Source: an uncultured Bacteroidota bacterium
GTDB lineage: Bacteria; Bacteroidota; Bacteroidia; Chitinophagales; Chitinophagaceae
Reading direction: 5' to 3'
Assembly (NCBI GenBank): GCA_903858475.1
Contig: CAIOIZ010000055.1
Coordinates: forward strand, 1 to 39,429
DNA length: 39,429 nucleotides
Below the pieces are notes generated by a model. The model searched no databases and was not told the origin of the DNA. It saw only the letters and a program-made list of their open reading frames with translations. Positions 1 through 7,659 of the stretch are shown here, piece after piece. Each line of letters opens with the position of its first letter. The stretch's first letter is position 1. A program made the position numbers and the translations under genes.

Positions 1-15
1 AAATTTCAATAAAAA

Positions 16-261
16 TTAGGCGACCGTGATTTCAAAATATTCCATTACAGGATTGGCTAATAATTTTTTCGCCGCTTCAGCAGCAATATTAGTGGCTTCC
101 TCTTTGGAAATAGCCTCAATTTGTAGGTCAATGTGCTTGCCAATTCTAACATCAGAAATGCTTTTGATGCCTAAATTGCTTAGGCCTCCCATTACAGCCT
201 TCCCTTGTGGATCTAACAAGTCTTTTAGAGGCATTACTTTAACTTGAACGGAAAATATCAT
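16..261 (-). CDS. purS: Phosphoribosylformylglycinamidine synthase subunit PurS
   Basis: Small 81-residue protein of the PurS family. With PurL and PurQ it forms the multi-part FGAM synthase of purine biosynthesis and bridges the glutaminase and synthetase subunits in the cytoplasm. The sequence shows the typical PurS order: a first beta strand (MIFSVQVKVMP), the LLDPQGKAV segment, the GI.SISDVRIGK segment and a C-terminal helix followed by a final strand. I chose the ATG at 261 because the longer reading frame adds 23 residues that lie across the end of pssA and have no family counterpart. It follows pssA after a 5-bp gap and is probably cotranscribed with it. PurL and PurQ are not in the window. 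Confidence is high from length and pattern. Confidence 0.88.
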   Translation of the reverse strand: MIFSVQVKVMPLKDLLDPQGKAVMGGLSNLGIKSISDVRIGKHIDLQIEAISKEEATNIAAEAAKKLLANPVMEYFEITVA

Positions 262-266
262 ATTAA

Positions 267-1022
267 TTATTGTTTGAAAAGCAAAGATAAAATAATGTAT
301 ACAAGAAACACGACTGGCACAGCTATCCAATGTAAAATCAACGCTGCTAGGATGGCTACTAGTACTAAAATTATTTTAGGCAAATTGTTTTTTATACTGC
401 GGTCCTTAAATTTCATAGCCATCATTGGAATTTGGCTAATCATCAAGCCACTTACTAGTAAGATTACAGTATACCATACCCATTTATTGGTGAATATAGA
501 TAAAACAGTTTCGTTTGAATTGCCCCAATAGATAAGTGGAAAAGATGCAATTAATAAGCCCACGGCTGGTATTGGTACTCCTTTAAAACCGTATTGTTGA
601 TCAGTAGCTATATTAAACCTTGCCAGTCGGTAGGCGCCAGCAGCGGCGATTAAAAATGCAGGCATTAACCAAATAAAGGAAGCGTCTAGCCCATCTTCTT
701 CTTTGGCAATGCTGAGTCTTAAAAATTGATATACAATCAGTGAAGGAGCAACCCCAAAACTGACCACATCTGCCAGTGAATCTAACTGTTTTCCCATGTC
801 AGAATTAGCCTTCAGTAATCGAGCGATAAACCCATCTAGGAAATCAACAATTCCTGCAATAGCTATAAATAAAGAAGCCATCCAAATTTTTTCTGGTACT
901 GCTAATAATTGATTGCCTTCTTCATTGGTGCTAATTACAATTCCATTCTGTAAAATGGCAACAATCGCTAAACAGCCAAATACTAAATTAAGTAAGGTGA
1001 AAATATTGGGAATTTGCTTCAT
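267..1022 (-). CDS. pssA: CDP-diacylglycerol-serine O-phosphatidyltransferase
   Basis: Integral inner-membrane enzyme of the CDP-alcohol phosphatidyltransferase family. It makes phosphatidylserine from CDP-diacylglycerol and serine, the precursor of phosphatidylethanolamine. The 251-residue protein carries the family signature DG..AR........G...D...D at about residues 63-85 (D63, G64, A67, R68, G77, D81, D85). About six to eight hydrophobic segments follow. The start MKQIPNIFTLLNL is the usual N terminus of the family, where the first helix begins immediately. It lies 69 bp downstream of the aminopeptidase gene and 5 bp upstream of purS, so the three may form one transcript. The serine-specific call over a glycerol-phosphate-specific one rests on overall resemblance to Bacteroidota PssA. 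Confidence 0.88.
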   Translation of the reverse strand: MKQIPNIFTLLNLVFGCLAIVAILQNGIVISTNEEGNQLLAVPEKIWMASLFIAIAGIVDFLDGFIARLLKANSDMGKQLDSLADVVSFGVAPSLIVYQFLRLSIAKEEDGLDASFIWLMPAFLIAAAGAYRLARFNIATDQQYGFKGVPIPAVGLLIASFPLIYWGNSNETVLSIFTNKWVWYTVILLVSGLMISQIPMMAMKFKDRSIKNNLPKIILVLVAILAALILHWIAVPVVFLVYIILSLLFKQ

Positions 1023-1091
1023 AATTTATTTTTTCACACCTGTTTTTAAGGAATGAGTTCAAGTTAGTAATGATTAATTTAAAGTTTATAC

Positions 1092-2390
1092 TTATTTGCG
1101 TGACTGCTTCATCAATGCTTCAATCTCCTCTACTTCAATAGGTATATTTTTCATTAGATCTTTATTGCCATTTCGGGTAATCCAAAAATTATTCTCAATT
1201 CTTACACCCATTTGTTCCTCTTCAATATAAATACCTGGTTCAATGGTAAACACCATTCCTGCTTTTACGGGTGCTGTACGAGTACCTAAATCATGTACAT
1301 CTATTCCTAAATGATGGCTGATGCCATGATATAAATATTTTCTATAAGCCCTGTCCTCAGGGTTTTCATTTTTAATATCAGATTTTTTTAATAATCCGAT
1401 TTTTTGAAATACTACGCTTGCTTCATCACCTATTTTTTCTGTATAATCTACAATACTGATTCCTGGTTTTAAAATGCTGGCTGCATAGCGATGCAGATGC
1501 AGACAAGCATTGTAAACGATTTTTTGTCTTTTGCTAAATTTCCCGTTTACAGGTACAGTACGGGTAAGGTCAGCACAGTAGTATCCATATGCTGCTCCAA
1601 AATCCATCAGCACTAATTCTCCATCCTTGCATTCTTTGTTATTTTCGATATAGTGCAAAACCCTGGCGCGATCACCACTCGCAATGATGCTGCCATATGC
1701 TGGTCCGGTACTTTTATTAGAAAGGAAAGAATGATAGATGGTGGCCTCTATTTCATGCTCCATGATACCCGGTTTAATTTCTTTCAATAATCTTCTAAAA
1801 GTAATATCTGTAATATCAATCGCTTTTTGAATGAACTCTATTTCAGCGGCTGTTTTAATGGCCCTGAGATCTTTCATGATTCTGGCACTCCTTTTATATT
1901 GATGTAACGGATACCTAGTTTTAATTTCTTCTGCAAAACGATAGTCACGCACAGGCACTAAATTGGCTTTGCGATCATTTTCATTTGTATTTAAATAAAT
2001 CGTATCAGCTAAATGAATCCAAGCCTGTAATAAGGCGTCAATACTATCAAGCCATACAATGCAAGAAATACCAGCAGCAGCTTTTCCTTCATCGGCTCTT
2101 AGCAAATGGCCATTCCATTTTTCCTTTAATTCATTTGGACGCACCAATACCAATACCTCCCTATACTTCGGATCAGGATTGTCTGGAAACAATACGAGCA
2201 TGGTATCTTCCTGGTCGACTCCCGTGAGCCAGAAAAGATCACTGTTTTGTACAAATCGATGCAGTGCATCACCATTTGATGGCAATTCATCATTGCTGTT
2301 AAAAATAGCAATTGCGTTCTTATCCATTTTTTCAACGAATCTTTTCCTGTTTTCAGTAAATAATCCAGGATTGGGGGCAAGATATTTCAT
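1092..2390 (-). CDS. pepP: Xaa-Pro aminopeptidase (aminopeptidase P, M24B)
   Basis: Cytoplasmic metalloaminopeptidase that releases N-terminal residues preceding proline. The 432-residue protein has an N-terminal AMP_N domain (about 1-150) and a C-terminal pita-bread M24 domain (about 175-430). The dinuclear metal ligands are all visible: D263 in MDFGA, D274 in CADLTRT, H359 in HGISHHLG, E384 in TIEPG and E399 in GVRIEN. HGISHH and VHDLG are the aminopeptidase P signatures that separate it from methionine aminopeptidase. The ATG at 2390 gives the expected start MKYLAPNPGLFTENRKRF, with the R-x-R-F motif of the family. It is first in the minus-strand run leading to pssA and purS. Nothing is missing from the active site. 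Confidence 0.92.
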   Translation of the reverse strand: MKYLAPNPGLFTENRKRFVEKMDKNAIAIFNSNDELPSNGDALHRFVQNSDLFWLTGVDQEDTMLVLFPDNPDPKYREVLVLVRPNELKEKWNGHLLRADEGKAAAGISCIVWLDSIDALLQAWIHLADTIYLNTNENDRKANLVPVRDYRFAEEIKTRYPLHQYKRSARIMKDLRAIKTAAEIEFIQKAIDITDITFRRLLKEIKPGIMEHEIEATIYHSFLSNKSTGPAYGSIIASGDRARVLHYIENNKECKDGELVLMDFGAAYGYYCADLTRTVPVNGKFSKRQKIVYNACLHLHRYAASILKPGISIVDYTEKIGDEASVVFQKIGLLKKSDIKNENPEDRAYRKYLYHGISHHLGIDVHDLGTRTAPVKAGMVFTIEPGIYIEEEQMGVRIENNFWITRNGNKDLMKNIPIEVEEIEALMKQSRK

Positions 2391-2524
2391 GTGAATTTAT
2401 TTATTGTTTATTAGTATTACACAGTATAAAAAGGAAAGGATACATATCCGTCATTGCCCTTCTATATTGGTACTGCAATTTACATTTTAAATATATTATT
2501 AGTTCAATGCAGTTTTCCCAATAT

Positions 2525-2584
2525 CTCAACCTCAACCTCAACCTCAATCTCAACCTCAACCTCAATCTCAACCTCAACCTCAAT
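2525..2584. repeat. Hexamer tandem repeat, ten units
   Basis: Ten consecutive 6-bp units of CTCAAC or CTCAAT. Their order is C C C T C C T C C T, reading the last base of each unit. The last nine units therefore form three perfect 18-bp copies of CTCAACCTCAACCTCAAT. A higher-order period of this kind points to expansion by whole 18-bp blocks as well as by single hexamers. It lies 135 bp upstream of the pepP start, outside any gene. Confidence 0.95.
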
Positions 2585-2899
2585 CTCCCCAATAGGCCTA
2601 TTTTGTGTATTAAGTACACAACAAATAGTAAAAAAATTCATTCCATTCAATCTTATTAAGGCATTATTCAAACCTGTTCAATAATATGGCTTTCATTTGA
2701 ATTTTTGCAAAGGATAATACCTAATCAATGTATCCTTTTAAAATAGGGAGGCCTCGTTTTGTAATGGTTCTAAAATAGAGCCCATAAATTTACATTGGTT
2801 ATATGAAATTTTTAAAATACGCTGATGGAGGCATGATCTAATCCCCTTGACAGCTTTACAGATTTGATACCAAAACAAACAACGATTGTTAGCTATCAA

Positions 2900-2935
2900 A
2901 AGTCCCTCTGAGTTATCAGGGGGACTTTCTTTTTT
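2900..2935 (+). terminator. Rho-independent terminator-like hairpin
   Basis: The stem AGTCCCTCTGA/TCAGGGGGACT has 11 pairs including one G-T pair. It encloses a 4-base loop (GTTA) and is followed on the plus strand by a run of T residues. No plus-strand gene lies upstream, so it must end either a small RNA or a 5' leader transcript. It sits only about 20 bp before the promoter box of the thioesterase gene. Confidence 0.75.
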
Positions 2936-2954
2936 ATTGTTTCATTAATGAATA

Positions 2955-2962
2955 TACATTTG
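2955..2962 (+). promoter_or_regulatory. -7 promoter box TACATTTG for thioesterase gene
   Basis: Perfect match to the Bacteroidota -7 consensus TAnnTTTG. The start codon lies 13 bp downstream, so the 5' UTR would be very short. A TTG at 2937-2939 could serve as the -33 element, with a slightly short 15-bp spacing. Confidence 0.55.
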
Positions 2963-2975
2963 TAAAAAAAAATTC

Positions 2976-3407
2976 ATGTTATCATTTAGCCAAAAAGTTG
3001 AAATTCGTTGGGCAGATATTGATCCTAATTTTCATGTGCTGCATTCAAAATATTATGATTATTGTGCCACCGCCAGGATGCGGGTGTTACAGGAAAATGG
3101 TATTACCATGGAGGCCATACAGCAATACCATATTGGGCCAGTTATCCTGCGCGAAGAATGTGTTTTTAGAAGAGAACTAAAGTTTGAAGATCAGATTGAA
3201 ATAAAAATAAAATTACAAAAAGCAGCTGCTCATTTTGCCCGGTGGTCATTTGTAAATGAAATATGGAAAAATGGAGATGTTTTGGCTGCAATCGTAACAG
3301 TAGATGGAGCATGGATAGATACCCTCATTAGGAAAATGGCGATGCCTCCTGAACTATTTCAGCAGGCATTTGCCTTGATACCAAGAACAGAAACATTCAA
3401 TCAATGA
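2976..3407 (+). CDS. Acyl-CoA thioesterase, 4HBT hotdog fold
   Basis: Cytoplasmic thioesterase of the 4-hydroxybenzoyl-CoA thioesterase/YbgC type, predicted to hydrolyse an acyl-CoA or acyl-ACP thioester. The 143 residues make one hotdog domain. The N-terminal motif RWADIDPNFHVLHSKYYDY matches the family pattern RW.D.D..GHV.N..Y..Y, with the catalytic-type Asp at residue 16. The usual Gly before the conserved His is replaced by Phe19, and the common Asn-Asn by Leu-His, so this is a divergent branch. Its stop overlaps the start of the MFS gene by 4 bp (ATGA), which implies translational coupling. The substrate cannot be told from sequence. The linked transporter hints that both deal with the same small molecule, which is inference. 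Confidence 0.75.
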   Translation: MLSFSQKVEIRWADIDPNFHVLHSKYYDYCATARMRVLQENGITMEAIQQYHIGPVILREECVFRRELKFEDQIEIKIKLQKAAAHFARWSFVNEIWKNGDVLAAIVTVDGAWIDTLIRKMAMPPELFQQAFALIPRTETFNQ

Positions 3408-4624
3408 TTGGTACCACTATTACCTTATATAAAAATGCATACAATGGCTTAACCAGAAGAATTTGGTTGCTAAGTGTTGTGATGCTAATTAATAGAGCCG
3501 GTACAATGGTACTGCCCTTTATGACCTTGTATTGTAAAAAGATTGGCTATAGTACCCAAGAAGCCGGTTGGGTAGTGGCTATATATGGGTTGGGGGCTAT
3601 TTTGGGCGCTTTTCTTGGCGGAAAAATAAGCGATCGACTTGGGTTTTATTATACTCAATTTACTTCATTATTGCTGAGTGGTTTTTTGTTTCTCCTGTTG
3701 GGACAAATGCAAACCTATGCCTCTATTTGTGTCTGTACATTTTTACTGAGTTTGGTGAATGAATCCTTTCGTCCTGCCAATGCAACTGCAATTGCCTATT
3801 ACAGTTCATCTGCCAATAGAACTCAATCGTTTTCATTGGTTCGTTTGGCCATTAATTTGGGTTGGGGAGTAGGTGCAGCCTTGGGTGGCTTTTTGGCTTC
3901 GGTTAATTATCATCTATTATTTTGGGTGGATGGATTGACCAATCTGGCTGCAGCATTTTTCTTATTACAGCTGTTGCCTAAAGTAAGTTTGTTGCAACAG
4001 AAAACAGACAGGATGAATCCCAAAAAAACGGATGAAAAAATATCCCTATCCAGTTCTGCCTATAAGGATAAAACTTTTCTCATTTTTATTGGTTTCAAAA
4101 TATTATTTGCATTTTGTTTCTTTCAATTATTTACCACTGTACCGCTATTTTTTAAAGAAGGCTTGAACTTGAATGAATTTAATATTGGCATAATCATGTC
4201 ACTGAATGGCATACTGATAGCCCTATTTGAAATGGTATTAGTATTTAAGTTGGAGGGCAAATACCCTTACTTGAAATTAATGGTGTATGGGTCTGTTTTA
4301 ATGGCATTGTCTTTTTATATGTTAAACCTGCCTATGCTTTCTGGTGCTTGGGTAGCTACCCTTTCAACAATCATGGTAACGATTGCCGAAATGATTGCGA
4401 TGCCGTTTATGAATACCTGGTACATTAGTAGAAGCAATGAAACCAATAGGGGGCAATATGCTGCATTGTATACAATGGCTTGGAGTACAGCCCAGGTTTT
4501 TGGCAGTAGTGTTGGTACCTTAATTGCATTTGCATTGGGATTTTCTACTCTCTGGTGGATTGTTGGTACGATCTGTTTAGTTACCGCAGTAGGCTATTTT
4601 AGTTTGTTGAAAATGAAAGAATAG
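3404..4624 (+). CDS. Major facilitator superfamily transporter
   Basis: Inner-membrane secondary transporter of 406 residues with about 12 hydrophobic segments and a charged central loop near residues 200-220 (QQKTDRMNPKKTDEKIS). The typical MFS loop 2-3 motif is present as G.LGAFLGGKISDRLG at about residues 68-82. Drug-efflux-type members share this pattern, but the substrate is unknown. The gene starts within the last codon of the thioesterase gene (ATGA overlap) and is closed by a strong hairpin at 4632-4665. The two genes form a compact bicistronic unit driven by the promoter box at 2955. Confidence 0.8.
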   Translation: MIGTTITLYKNAYNGLTRRIWLLSVVMLINRAGTMVLPFMTLYCKKIGYSTQEAGWVVAIYGLGAILGAFLGGKISDRLGFYYTQFTSLLLSGFLFLLLGQMQTYASICVCTFLLSLVNESFRPANATAIAYYSSSANRTQSFSLVRLAINLGWGVGAALGGFLASVNYHLLFWVDGLTNLAAAFFLLQLLPKVSLLQQKTDRMNPKKTDEKISLSSSAYKDKTFLIFIGFKILFAFCFFQLFTTVPLFFKEGLNLNEFNIGIIMSLNGILIALFEMVLVFKLEGKYPYLKLMVYGSVLMALSFYMLNLPMLSGAWVATLSTIMVTIAEMIAMPFMNTWYISRSNETNRGQYAALYTMAWSTAQVFGSSVGTLIAFALGFSTLWWIVGTICLVTAVGYFSLLKMKE

Positions 4625-4631
4625 TCGACAT

Positions 4632-4665
4632 AAAAAAGGATGCTCCAATCGAAGCATCCTTTTTT
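4632..4665. terminator. Bidirectional terminator
   Basis: The 13-bp stem AAAAAAGGATGCT/AGCATCCTTTTTT encloses an 8-base loop. T runs on both strands let it stop both the MFS gene and the convergent gene ending at 4682. Confidence 0.9.
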
Positions 4666-4681
4666 ATTAATGATAATTTAT

Positions 4682-5536
4682 TTATTGAAGTTGGTAGTAG
4701 GTAACCGTTGTTAGTTTGCCTGTAACTGGTACAGACATTCCCATTACATCAATGCTATTGCTAGGCTCTACAACACTGGTTCTTTTTTTAACCAATCCGT
4801 TACTAATGTCTACAATAATTTCGCCATCCAATTTTCCGCCAGCCGTCATATTCATTTCCATTCCTTGCATTTCCATTTTTCTAGAACCGCTCATAACACC
4901 CATTACAGTAATGGTAGCTAAATTATTGTCAATACTTTTGATAATATAGGTACGGGTTGTTTTGATGCCCTCAAAAACAGTTGAATCTGACCAAGCGCTA
5001 CCGGTCGTGCTATTAGTAGGCAATAGCATGAAAGCATTTTCAGTTGAATTGCCACCCACTCCTCCGGTAAGATTTTTAATCATGTCAGCTGCACCGCCAT
5101 TAGGTTCTTCTTCTTTGGTAGCTATTTTTTCAGGAGAGGGAACTGTTTTTCCTGAATTGTCAAGGGTAATATTTTCTGCTTTGTTCAATTTTTCTTCAAA
5201 TGCCTTTCCAACCTCAGAGCCCTTGTCGGCAGGTTTATCAGAATCGTAATCCATATCCTGTCCCATGACACTTGAATTAAACGAAATGTGTAATAAGGTG
5301 CTGGTAAGAATAGATTTGTCTGCATCACTAGATTTAATTTCCAATAAGGTACTTGATGAAGTAGCACCAGGCATTTCCATAGTTTGTCCCATGGCTTCTT
5401 GTACAATATTAAATGATAGGCTATCTACAATCTTGATCTTTTGGCCTGCAGAAACTTTTATTTGTTGAACAGGTGTTTGCGCCGCTGCATAAGTGGCTAA
5501 GAATAAAAAGGAGAGGAGTGATAATTTTTTATACAT
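4682..5536 (-). CDS. Secreted DUF6263-like protein
   Basis: A 284-residue exported protein. The signal peptide MYKKLSLLSFLFLATYAAAQ ends at a typical Bacteroidota A-Q cleavage site. The mature part is beta-rich, has Met-rich stretches (MGQTMEMPG, MSGSRKMEMQGMEMNM) and ends in a strand-like segment (GKLTTVTYYQLQ). It resembles the DUF6263 family of Bacteroidota by overall pattern, and I could not test this by search. I chose the ATG at 5536 because the upstream 11 residues precede the signal peptide and overlap the promoter box. Function is unknown. The Met-rich loops could bind metal such as copper, but there is no metal-handling neighbour, so that is speculation. It faces the MFS gene across a shared terminator. 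Confidence 0.65.
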   Translation of the reverse strand: MYKKLSLLSFLFLATYAAAQTPVQQIKVSAGQKIKIVDSLSFNIVQEAMGQTMEMPGATSSSTLLEIKSSDADKSILTSTLLHISFNSSVMGQDMDYDSDKPADKGSEVGKAFEEKLNKAENITLDNSGKTVPSPEKIATKEEEPNGGAADMIKNLTGGVGGNSTENAFMLLPTNSTTGSAWSDSTVFEGIKTTRTYIIKSIDNNLATITVMGVMSGSRKMEMQGMEMNMTAGGKLDGEIIVDISNGLVKKRTSVVEPSNSIDVMGMSVPVTGKLTTVTYYQLQ

Positions 5537-5556
5537 ATTTATTTTTTTGCTTGAGG

Positions 5557-5564
5557 CAAAAATA
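5557..5564 (-). promoter_or_regulatory. -7 promoter box TATTTTTG
   Basis: Perfect TAnnTTTG match on the minus strand, 20 bp upstream of the ATG at 5536. It supports that start over the longer frame. No convincing -33 TTG is seen at the usual distance. Confidence 0.5.
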
Positions 5565-5627
5565 GTCAAATGATAAGTATCCAGCTTTTTTGTTTAAAGT
5601 TATTTAACAAATATTAAGTATATAAAA

Positions 5628-5653
5628 AAAGCTCTCCATTACTGGAGAGCTTT
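5628..5653 (-). terminator. Terminator of the cold-shock gene
   Basis: The stem AAAGCTCTCCA/TGGAGAGCTTT is followed on the minus strand by a run of T residues. It lies 22 bp after the cold-shock stop codon. Confidence 0.85.
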
Positions 5654-5675
5654 AGAAATGCGGTAATAATATGTA

Positions 5676-5882
5676 TTAACCTATTACTTTTACATTAACT
5701 GCATTCATGCCTTTCTTGCCTTCCTGCGTTTCAAACTCTACTTTGTCGCCTTCTTTAATTTCGGCGCCATCAAGACCGCTAACGTGCACAAATGTTTCTT
5801 TGTTAGAATCGTCATGTTTAATAAAACCAAATCCTTTGGCAGTATTAAAAAACTTTACGATTCCGGTGATTTTGTTGTCCAT
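5676..5882 (-). CDS. Cold-shock domain protein
   Basis: A 68-residue single-domain nucleic-acid-binding protein of the CspA family, acting as an RNA chaperone in the cytoplasm. RNP1 is seen as KGFGFI at residues 16-21 and RNP2 as FVHVSG at 31-36. The starting strand TGIVKFFNTAKGFGFI is standard. RNP2 has Val where Phe or Tyr is common. The gene is monocistronic, with its own terminator at 5628-5653. A TATCTTCG element at 5910-5917 on the minus strand is a 7-of-8 match to the -7 box. No long cold-shock-type 5' leader is evident, because the next gene ends only 47 bp upstream. Confidence 0.93.
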   Translation of the reverse strand: MDNKITGIVKFFNTAKGFGFIKHDDSNKETFVHVSGLDGAEIKEGDKVEFETQEGKKGMNAVNVKVIG

Positions 5883-5929
5883 TTTAATTTGTATTGTATT
5901 AATAAAGTACGAAGATAGCTTTTTATTGC

Positions 5930-7648
5930 CTATTTCTGTATATTTTTTTGGGATTCCTCCCCAGCTTTTTTGACCTTGATGACTTCTACATCGAATATCA
6001 AGGGGCTATTGGGGGGTATTTCCATTAAGTTTCGTATGCTATAGGCTAAATAGGAAGGGATTATTAATCTAATTTTTCCCCCTTCCCTGCATTCTATCAA
6101 ACCTATTTGCCAGCCTTTAATCAGTCTGTTTAGTGGAAAGTTGATCGATTTGTCCTTGGTTTCATCAAATATAAAGCCATTAAATAACTGGCCTTTATAT
6201 ATTACTTCTAAAGTATCTATGATTGCAGGCTTTTCGCCATTTCCCTCCTTTAGTATTTTGTAATATACGTCTTTGGATACATTCCAATGGGCAATGGTAT
6301 CTCCTGCTTTAAGCAAAAATGAATCTATCAATGTCTTTTCTTTTTCAATTTCAACTGCACTATCTATATTTTTATACAAATCAATGATGGGTCTTTTGTT
6401 GGTATCCATTCTACTGAACTCATCTCCATAATTGGTCTGGGTATTTTTAAATCCGCCATGCCATAATACGAATTTGTTGTTCCATACACCCGCTCCAACA
6501 TCAATTCGATCTTTATGCCTTCCAGTTTCATCGTAACTAAAACTTGCCTTTGATATTTCCTTCCAGCTTCCATTTTCACATCTAACCCATTGATTGCCGA
6601 AAAAGGATTGACGATAGAACTGTCCATTGCTTCCGTCAAAATTTTCTGAAAAAGAATACAAATGGTTCAACGGTTTCCCATCTTTAGGTGCCCTAAAGCA
6701 AGCAATCAATTTCCAAGATTGTGTTTCTGGTACGAAGAAATAACCAGCATAATTATTTATTCTTTTGGCTGAATCATAGGTAGTGGTTACCAAAAAGCGG
6801 TAGGTTTCATTCGCCTTCCAGGGATATACCCAGTGACTGTGGCCTCCGGTTCCTTCATTGCCAAATCCATCTGCATATACTCCATCGCCCTTTGCTAATA
6901 ATTGCACTTTGTTTTCATCTCCCACTTTATTTCTATCGATTGCTTCATTGCCTGCATCCCATACCGAAAAGATTATTCTTCTTTCAGTAGGACTGATAAC
7001 CTGCATGCCAAAATAGCCTCTAGCAAAGCCACATGCCATAAAATAGCTATGCGGGATATCCGAAGCAGGAGCTACTGTAACTTCATTGTAAAACGCCGAT
7101 ACTTTACAACTATCGGGAAGGGGATAGCGCAGATGAACTGAAGCGGCATTTTTTCTTGTTTTTAGGTTTACATGTATATTTTCTATTGCCGGGCCTGATA
7201 GTTCCAATGCTAATATGTCAGCAATAAGGCCTTTCGTTTTATTAGCGGCCTTGATGGTCAAGCAATAAAAACCACTGTCTTTGATGACAACAGAGCCTAC
7301 GGTAATTTTTTTAAATTCGAAAGCTACTGGCACGGCTACTTTGAAATGCTGTTGAGCAATGCCAACATCAATTTTTTGCCCAGCATTTTGGCCTTTTAGC
7401 GATAATGCGATATTTAATTGACCTATTTGTTTCAATTTGAAATAAAACTGAATTTCCTGTTTGTCATTCGACCAATTAAATAATCCCTTATTGGCAGAAA
7501 ACATATTGCTTTCTTCTGTTTCGGTTGATTGGTCTGCAGGCACAGCATAGGCAGTGTATGCAGGAATTTTGATTGTTTGTTGGGCTAACAAGTTTGGCGA
7601 CTCAGTAAGTAAACAAGTTGCCAAGACTGTGATAATAATTTTATGCAT
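5930..7648 (-). CDS. Secreted DUF5077-DUF3472-FKBP fusion protein
   Basis: A 572-residue exported protein built of three parts. A signal peptide (about 1-22, ending in LLAQ) leads into a beta-sandwich resembling DUF5077 (about 23-155). A DUF3472-like region follows (about 165-420), with SYFMACGFARGYFGMQ, IIFSVWDAG, GTGGHSHWVYPW, and WNNKFVLWHGGF near its end. The last ~110 residues are an FKBP-type peptidyl-prolyl isomerase domain (VIYKGQLFNGFIFD, LIKGWQIGL, IPPNSPLIFDVEV). The canonical LAYG of FKBPs is LAYS here. DUF5077 and DUF3472 are commonly paired in Bacteroidota; the FKBP tail is less usual and may help folding in the periplasm. The gene follows the DUF481-like gene by 11 bp and is probably cotranscribed. 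DUF assignments are from memory of family patterns. Confidence 0.75.
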   Translation of the reverse strand: MHKIIITVLATCLLTESPNLLAQQTIKIPAYTAYAVPADQSTETEESNMFSANKGLFNWSNDKQEIQFYFKLKQIGQLNIALSLKGQNAGQKIDVGIAQQHFKVAVPVAFEFKKITVGSVVIKDSGFYCLTIKAANKTKGLIADILALELSGPAIENIHVNLKTRKNAASVHLRYPLPDSCKVSAFYNEVTVAPASDIPHSYFMACGFARGYFGMQVISPTERRIIFSVWDAGNEAIDRNKVGDENKVQLLAKGDGVYADGFGNEGTGGHSHWVYPWKANETYRFLVTTTYDSAKRINNYAGYFFVPETQSWKLIACFRAPKDGKPLNHLYSFSENFDGSNGQFYRQSFFGNQWVRCENGSWKEISKASFSYDETGRHKDRIDVGAGVWNNKFVLWHGGFKNTQTNYGDEFSRMDTNKRPIIDLYKNIDSAVEIEKEKTLIDSFLLKAGDTIAHWNVSKDVYYKILKEGNGEKPAIIDTLEVIYKGQLFNGFIFDETKDKSINFPLNRLIKGWQIGLIECREGGKIRLIIPSYLAYSIRNLMEIPPNSPLIFDVEVIKVKKAGEESQKNIQK

Positions 7649-7659
7649 AATTCGGTTGG

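Larger units (their letters stand above)
2391..2975. other. Gene-free region with satellite and hairpins
   Basis: This 585-bp stretch between divergent genes has no credible coding sequence. The short frames across it are made of Arg-Leu or Ser-Thr repeats produced by the hexamer satellite at 2525-2584. From left to right it holds the satellite, a 7-bp hairpin TTGTGTA/TACACAA (2603-2609 with 2615-2621), an 8-bp hairpin AAAGGATA/TATCCTTT (2709-2716 with 2731-2738), a strong terminator-like hairpin (2900-2935) and a TAnnTTTG promoter box (2955-2962) just before the thioesterase gene. The stretch 2700-2935 could be a small RNA or a regulatory leader. I did not recognise a known RNA family. Confidence 0.6.

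Noticed and set aside
2525..2584. CRISPR-like array
   Set aside because: The units are 6 or 18 bp with no spacers, and no cas genes are near. It is a simple tandem satellite.
2401..2684. Short open frames on both strands with Arg-Leu and Ser-Thr repeats
   Set aside because: They arise from translating the hexamer satellite; they have no promoter and no family resemblance.
3568..3762. Alternative plus-strand frame within the MFS gene
   Set aside because: It is an out-of-frame shadow without membrane pattern or promoter.
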